Assembly (NCBI GenBank): GCA_039814575.1
Contig: JBCCAY010000001.1
Location: 248,001-312,000 of the forward strand
Length of the DNA: 64,000 nucleotides
Direction: 5' to 3'
DNA from: MED-G105 sp039814575
GTDB taxonomy: Bacteria; Pseudomonadota; Alphaproteobacteria; Caulobacterales; Parvularculaceae
Under the pieces are notes generated by a model. That model was not told where the DNA came from, made no database searches, and worked only from the letters and a program-made list of their open reading frames with translations. Position numbers and translations under genes: made by a program. Shown one piece after another: positions 61,245 to 64,000 of the stretch (positions within the stretch are counted from its first letter, which is position 1; each line of letters opens with the position of its first letter).

Positions 61245-61558
61245 TCTACGCCGTCGTCACCGCCGCGATTATCGTGTCGATGGTTTTGGTTCTGTTCCGC
61301 GCGTTCGCGGGGCCGACGCTTTACGATCGCGTCCTCGCCGGCAACTCCTTCGGCACGAAGACCGTGGTCTTTTTGGGCGTGATCGGATTTTTGACCGACC
61401 GGCCTGACTTCTTAGATATCGCGCTGCTTTACGCCCTGATCAATTTCGCGGCGACAATCGCGATCTTGAAGTTCTTTCGCTACCGCACCCTGACCTCCGG
61501 CATTAGCGGCGTCGATGAACCGACGTTCGACGCCGCCGACAATCGGGAGGCGCGGTGA
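61241..61558 (+). CDS. mrpF: Mrp antiporter subunit F
   Basis: A 105-residue protein with three membrane segments; RAFAGPTLYDRVLAGNSFGTK and DIALLYALINFAATIAILKFF are typical of MnhF/PhaF. ATG overlaps the mrpE stop (ATGA) and its stop overlaps mrpG (TGATG), so translation is coupled. Confidence 0.93.
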   Translation: MIYAVVTAAIIVSMVLVLFRAFAGPTLYDRVLAGNSFGTKTVVFLGVIGFLTDRPDFLDIALLYALINFAATIAILKFFRYRTLTSGISGVDEPTFDAADNREAR

Positions 61559-61950
61559 TGGACGGGGTAGGTATTGATTGGGGAACGTTAAAGTCTGTTC
61601 TCGCCGTCATTCTGTTTTTGATCGGTTCGGCGGCGATCGCCGTCGGCGCGCTTGGCATTGCCCGCTTTCCCGACTTCTATACGCGCCTGCACGCGGCCGG
61701 CGTGACCGATACGGCGGGGGCGGAACTTATTTTGATCGCCATGATGCTGCAGGCGCCGAGCTGGCTGATTGTTGCGAAGCTCTTGTTCATCAGCTTTTTC
61801 TTGTTCCTAACGAGCCCCGTCGCCACCCACGCGGTCGCCCATGCGGCGTATGTGGTTGGCGTGCGCCCGCTCTTAGGGCCGAAGCTTGAATACAATCCGG
61901 GCGATGCGGCTGAAGGCGGTCCGGCTGAAGACAGGGAGGGCGCGCGATGA
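61558..61950 (+). CDS. mrpG: Mrp antiporter subunit G
   Basis: A 130-residue protein with three membrane segments; GALGIARFPDFYTRLHAAGVTDT and LTSPVATHAVAHAAY are typical of MnhG/PhaG. Start at ATG 61558, coupled to mrpF. The stop overlaps the next gene by four bases. Confidence 0.93.
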   Translation: MDGVGIDWGTLKSVLAVILFLIGSAAIAVGALGIARFPDFYTRLHAAGVTDTAGAELILIAMMLQAPSWLIVAKLLFISFFLFLTSPVATHAVAHAAYVVGVRPLLGPKLEYNPGDAAEGGPAEDREGAR

Positions 61951-62654
61951 ACGATCCAGTAGCTGACAGCCTTTCCGTCACCGGCGACATCGCCGCTTAT
62001 GCCGGGCTCGCGATCGACCTCGCTTTGTTGACGATGCTGTTCGTCGTGGCGTTGCAGATGCTGAAGAGCCGGCATTTGTTCGCCGTCGCCATGCTGTCCG
62101 GCATTTACAGCCTATTGTCCGCGGCGTTCTTCGTGTCGCTGGACGCTGTCGACGTCGCCTTCACCGAAGCTGCGGTGGGCGCGGGCATTTCGACCGTTCT
62201 GATGCTCTCGGCGATGTTGCTCACGGTGCGACGGGAAAAACCAGTGACGCCCGGCCGTGCGCCGGTGGCGTTCATCGTCGTTGGGCTCGTGGGCGCGGCG
62301 CTCTTTTATGCATCGATCGACATGCCGCCGTTTGGCGACCCAGCCGCGCCGGCGAACGCCTATGTGGGCGCGGCCTATGTGGACAGAACGCCGAATGAAG
62401 TCGCGGTGCCGAACATCGTCACCGCCGTGCTGGCGAGCTATCGCGGCTTCGACACGCTCGGCGAGACGTTGGTTATTTTCACCGCCGGCCTTGCGGTGAT
62501 GCTGCTTTTGGGGCTCGGCAGCCCGAAGGGCGGGCGCGCCGTGCGCGATCCGGCGCCTGGGTCTTTAGAGGCGCCGAGCGAGGTGGCGTCCGTCAACGTC
62601 GTCGATAAGAGCGCCGCTAAGATCACCGATAAGATCAATGAGGAGAGGGCGTAG
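61947..62654 (+). CDS. MbhD/MbhE-like subunit of Mrp antiporter (DUF4040), corresponding to MrpA C-terminus
   Basis: A 235-residue membrane protein with segments near residues 18-38, 45-65, 80-98, 110-125 and 175-192. The part FTEAAVGAGISTVLMLSAM matches DUF4040/MbhD, and PNIVTAVLASYRGFDTLGETLVIFTAGLAVMLLLG the MbhE-like part; these correspond to the C-terminal portion of long MrpA proteins. Here they form a separate gene, as in other alphaproteobacteria. ATGA overlap with mrpG. It may have a distinct polar tail (about 200-235). Confidence 0.85.
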   Translation: MNDPVADSLSVTGDIAAYAGLAIDLALLTMLFVVALQMLKSRHLFAVAMLSGIYSLLSAAFFVSLDAVDVAFTEAAVGAGISTVLMLSAMLLTVRREKPVTPGRAPVAFIVVGLVGAALFYASIDMPPFGDPAAPANAYVGAAYVDRTPNEVAVPNIVTAVLASYRGFDTLGETLVIFTAGLAVMLLLGLGSPKGGRAVRDPAPGSLEAPSEVASVNVVDKSAAKITDKINEERA

Positions 62655-62658
62655 CGAT

Positions 62659-63105
62659 ATGCGCGACGAACATCTCATCCTCCGCGTGGTGATGAAGGTG
62701 CTGTTCGCGCCGATCATCTTGTTCGCGTTTTATGTGCAGTTCCATGGCGACTATGGTCCGGGCGGCGGCTTCCAAGCGGGCGTCATCTTTGCGGTGGCGT
62801 TCATCCTGCACGCGCTCATCTTCGGCGTTGACGAAACCAAAAAAGCGATGCCCCAAAGCGCCCTTTCCATCATGATGGTGGTGGGCATAATGTTCTACGC
62901 CGGCACGGGCGTCGCCACGCTGCTGCTCGGTGGCAATCTCTTGGGCTATGACGTCATTGATCCGGAGTCGACCCACCATGCCGGCCAGCACTACGGCATA
63001 TTGCTGGTGGAGTTCGGCGTCGGCATGGCGGTCGCCTCGACCATGTTGACGATTTACTATTTGTTCGCCGGCCGCGAGCCGGAAATCAGCGACGAAGAGT
63101 GGTGA
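62659..63105 (+). CDS. mrpB: Mrp antiporter subunit B
   Basis: A 148-residue MnhB protein with four membrane segments; HGDYGPGGGFQAGVIFAVAF is the family signature, and HHAGQHYGILLVEFGVGMAV near the end is also typical. ATG 62659 (MRDEHLI). It lies four bases after the preceding stop. Confidence 0.93.
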   Translation: MRDEHLILRVVMKVLFAPIILFAFYVQFHGDYGPGGGFQAGVIFAVAFILHALIFGVDETKKAMPQSALSIMMVVGIMFYAGTGVATLLLGGNLLGYDVIDPESTHHAGQHYGILLVEFGVGMAVASTMLTIYYLFAGREPEISDEEW

Positions 63106-63108
63106 GCG

Positions 63109-63894
63109 ATGGACCTCCTGCAATTCGTCATTGAGCGTTATAATTATTGGATCTTCATCGTGTTGATGATGACGGGGCTCTACACCGTCATTGCGCGCGG
63201 CAATCTCGTGAAGAAGATCATCGGGCTCAACATTTTCCAGACCTCGGTGTTCATCTATTACATCTCCATCGGCAAGGTCCGCGGCGGCACCGCGCCGATC
63301 TATGTCCCTGGCGACATGGAGGCGCGCACCGATCATCACGGCCATCACGGCGATGACCACCATGACGACCACGATGGAGATCATGGGGCGGATAAGCACG
63401 GCGACGATCATCACTCTGATGCGCACAGTGAAACGCCTGACGGCGACGCTCATGACAACTTGCATGAGGGCGCGGCGAACGCGCTGCCGGCGGCGAGCGA
63501 TGTCACTCACCATGCGCCGACTGACGTCGCCGATCATAGCGGCGCTGCGAACCCGCCTTTAACGTCTGCGCCAAGCGATGACTCCCATGGGGACGGCGTT
63601 GAATTGCATGTGGCGGACAACGTCGATCACGGTGACCATGGCGGACACGGCGACGCCTACGGGGGCGAACTCGTCGCGGAGGTTCTTTACTCCAACCCAC
63701 TGCCGCACGTTTTGATCCTCACCGCGATTGTCGTCGGCGTCGCTACGACGGCGGTGGGTTTGGCGCTCGCCGTGCGTATTCGCGAAGCCTATGGCACCAT
63801 TGAAGAGGATGAGTTGGAGACCGCCGACAATATCGCCGAGTTCGGCAAAGCCGATCCGCGCAATGGCGCGACGGCGAGCGGAGGGGCCGCGTAA
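63109..63894 (+). CDS. mrpC: Mrp antiporter subunit C with a large His/Asp-rich insertion
   Basis: A NuoK-like subunit of 261 residues; normal MrpC has about 110-125. The first 70 residues (MTGLYTVIARGNLVKKIIGLNI, QTSVFIYYISIGKV) and the last 75 (NPLPHVLILTAIVVGVATTAVGLALAVRIREAYG) match MnhC/PhaC. Between them, about residues 75-190, lies an insertion packed with His, Asp and Gly (for example DHHGHHGDDHHDDHDGDHG), probably in the loop between membrane segments 2 and 3. It may bind metal ions or sense pH; inference. Stop overlaps the next start (TAATG). Confidence 0.9.
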   Translation: MDLLQFVIERYNYWIFIVLMMTGLYTVIARGNLVKKIIGLNIFQTSVFIYYISIGKVRGGTAPIYVPGDMEARTDHHGHHGDDHHDDHDGDHGADKHGDDHHSDAHSETPDGDAHDNLHEGAANALPAASDVTHHAPTDVADHSGAANPPLTSAPSDDSHGDGVELHVADNVDHGDHGGHGDAYGGELVAEVLYSNPLPHVLILTAIVVGVATTAVGLALAVRIREAYGTIEEDELETADNIAEFGKADPRNGATASGGAA

Positions 63895-64000
63895 TGGATT
63901 TCCTCGCGCAACTCCCCGTCCTGCCGATTATCGTGCCGATGGTTGCAGCGCCGTTTTGCTTATTAATGCCGGCGGGCCGCATTCCCTATGTTTGGGCGAC
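63894..64000 (+). CDS. mrpD: Mrp antiporter subunit D, start only
   Basis: Begins at ATG 63894, overlapping the mrpC stop by one base, and runs off the window after 35 codons: MDFLAQLPVLPIIVPMVAA then CLLMPAGR. This hydrophobic start and the position after mrpC identify the NuoN/MrpD-type subunit. Not enough sequence for the proton-channel motifs. Confidence 0.75.
   Translation, partial: MDFLAQLPVLPIIVPMVAAPFCLLMPAGRIPYVWA

Overview
The window looks like a piece of the chromosome of an alphaproteobacterium, GC-rich and densely coded. The evidence is the gene set: DUF2794, DUF2336, an NDUFS6-like zinc-finger protein, nth next to DUF2244, hrcA-grpE close to rph, a serC-serA pair with a structured leader, and dnaA lying near rpsT and mutM. 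I would place it near Caulobacterales/Hyphomonadales/Parvularculales, but the sequence alone does not fix the family. I saw no rRNA, convincing tRNA, insertion sequence, prophage or CRISPR array.

Layout. 1-5.6 kb: truncated ferrochelatase, a divergent PiT-like permease, a two-gene unit encoding a 58-residue protein and an XRE regulator with a dCTP-deaminase/dUTPase-like domain, and an acyl-CoA/acyl-ACP synthetase. 5.7-7 kb: an AT-richer PhyH dioxygenase followed by the decayed 3' end of a nitroreductase gene. 7-17 kb: pyrF-nth, DUF2244, glyoxalase, an ABC exporter pair, a TonB-dependent receptor behind a perfect Fur-like palindrome, and an orphan ABC ATPase. 17-22 kb: lipoproteins, DUF2794, an AEC transporter and DUF5996. 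22.3-29.6 kb: the replication block gyrB-recF-dnaN-dnaA, all on the minus strand, with a divergent DnaA. 29.6-31.9 kb: a 2.4 kb gene-free stretch with four 18-bp tandem repeats and several palindromes, which is a candidate origin or regulatory region. 31.9-37.2 kb: rpsT, mutM, an unknown membrane protein, rpsA and cmk. 37.4-42.4 kb: thiD, a PhzF-family gene, and serC and serA for serine synthesis.

42.5-51.7 kb: a membrane-stress type operon (PspA-like, YqiJ-like, flotillin), purA, coaBC, a PadR regulator with a small partner, and hrcA-grpE. 51.8-60.5 kb: a very large DUF2339 membrane protein, rph, an acyltransferase, DUF2336, and a ParA-like ATPase followed by a long disordered protein whose C-terminus reads as a ribbon-helix-helix domain. 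60.7-64 kb: an Mrp cation/proton antiporter operon (E, F, G, MbhDE-like, B, C, start of D) whose C subunit carries a large His/Asp-rich insertion.

The least ordinary items are the XRE/dUTPase-like regulator with its palindromic operator candidate, the ParA plus ribbon-helix-helix pair, the His-rich MrpC loop, the divergent DnaA with its repeat-bearing intergenic region, and the PspA-like/flotillin operon. Two copies of a ~108-bp palindromic dispersed repeat (36.4 and 47.1 kb) suggest a genome-wide repeat family. All functions are inferred by reading motifs; no database search was run.
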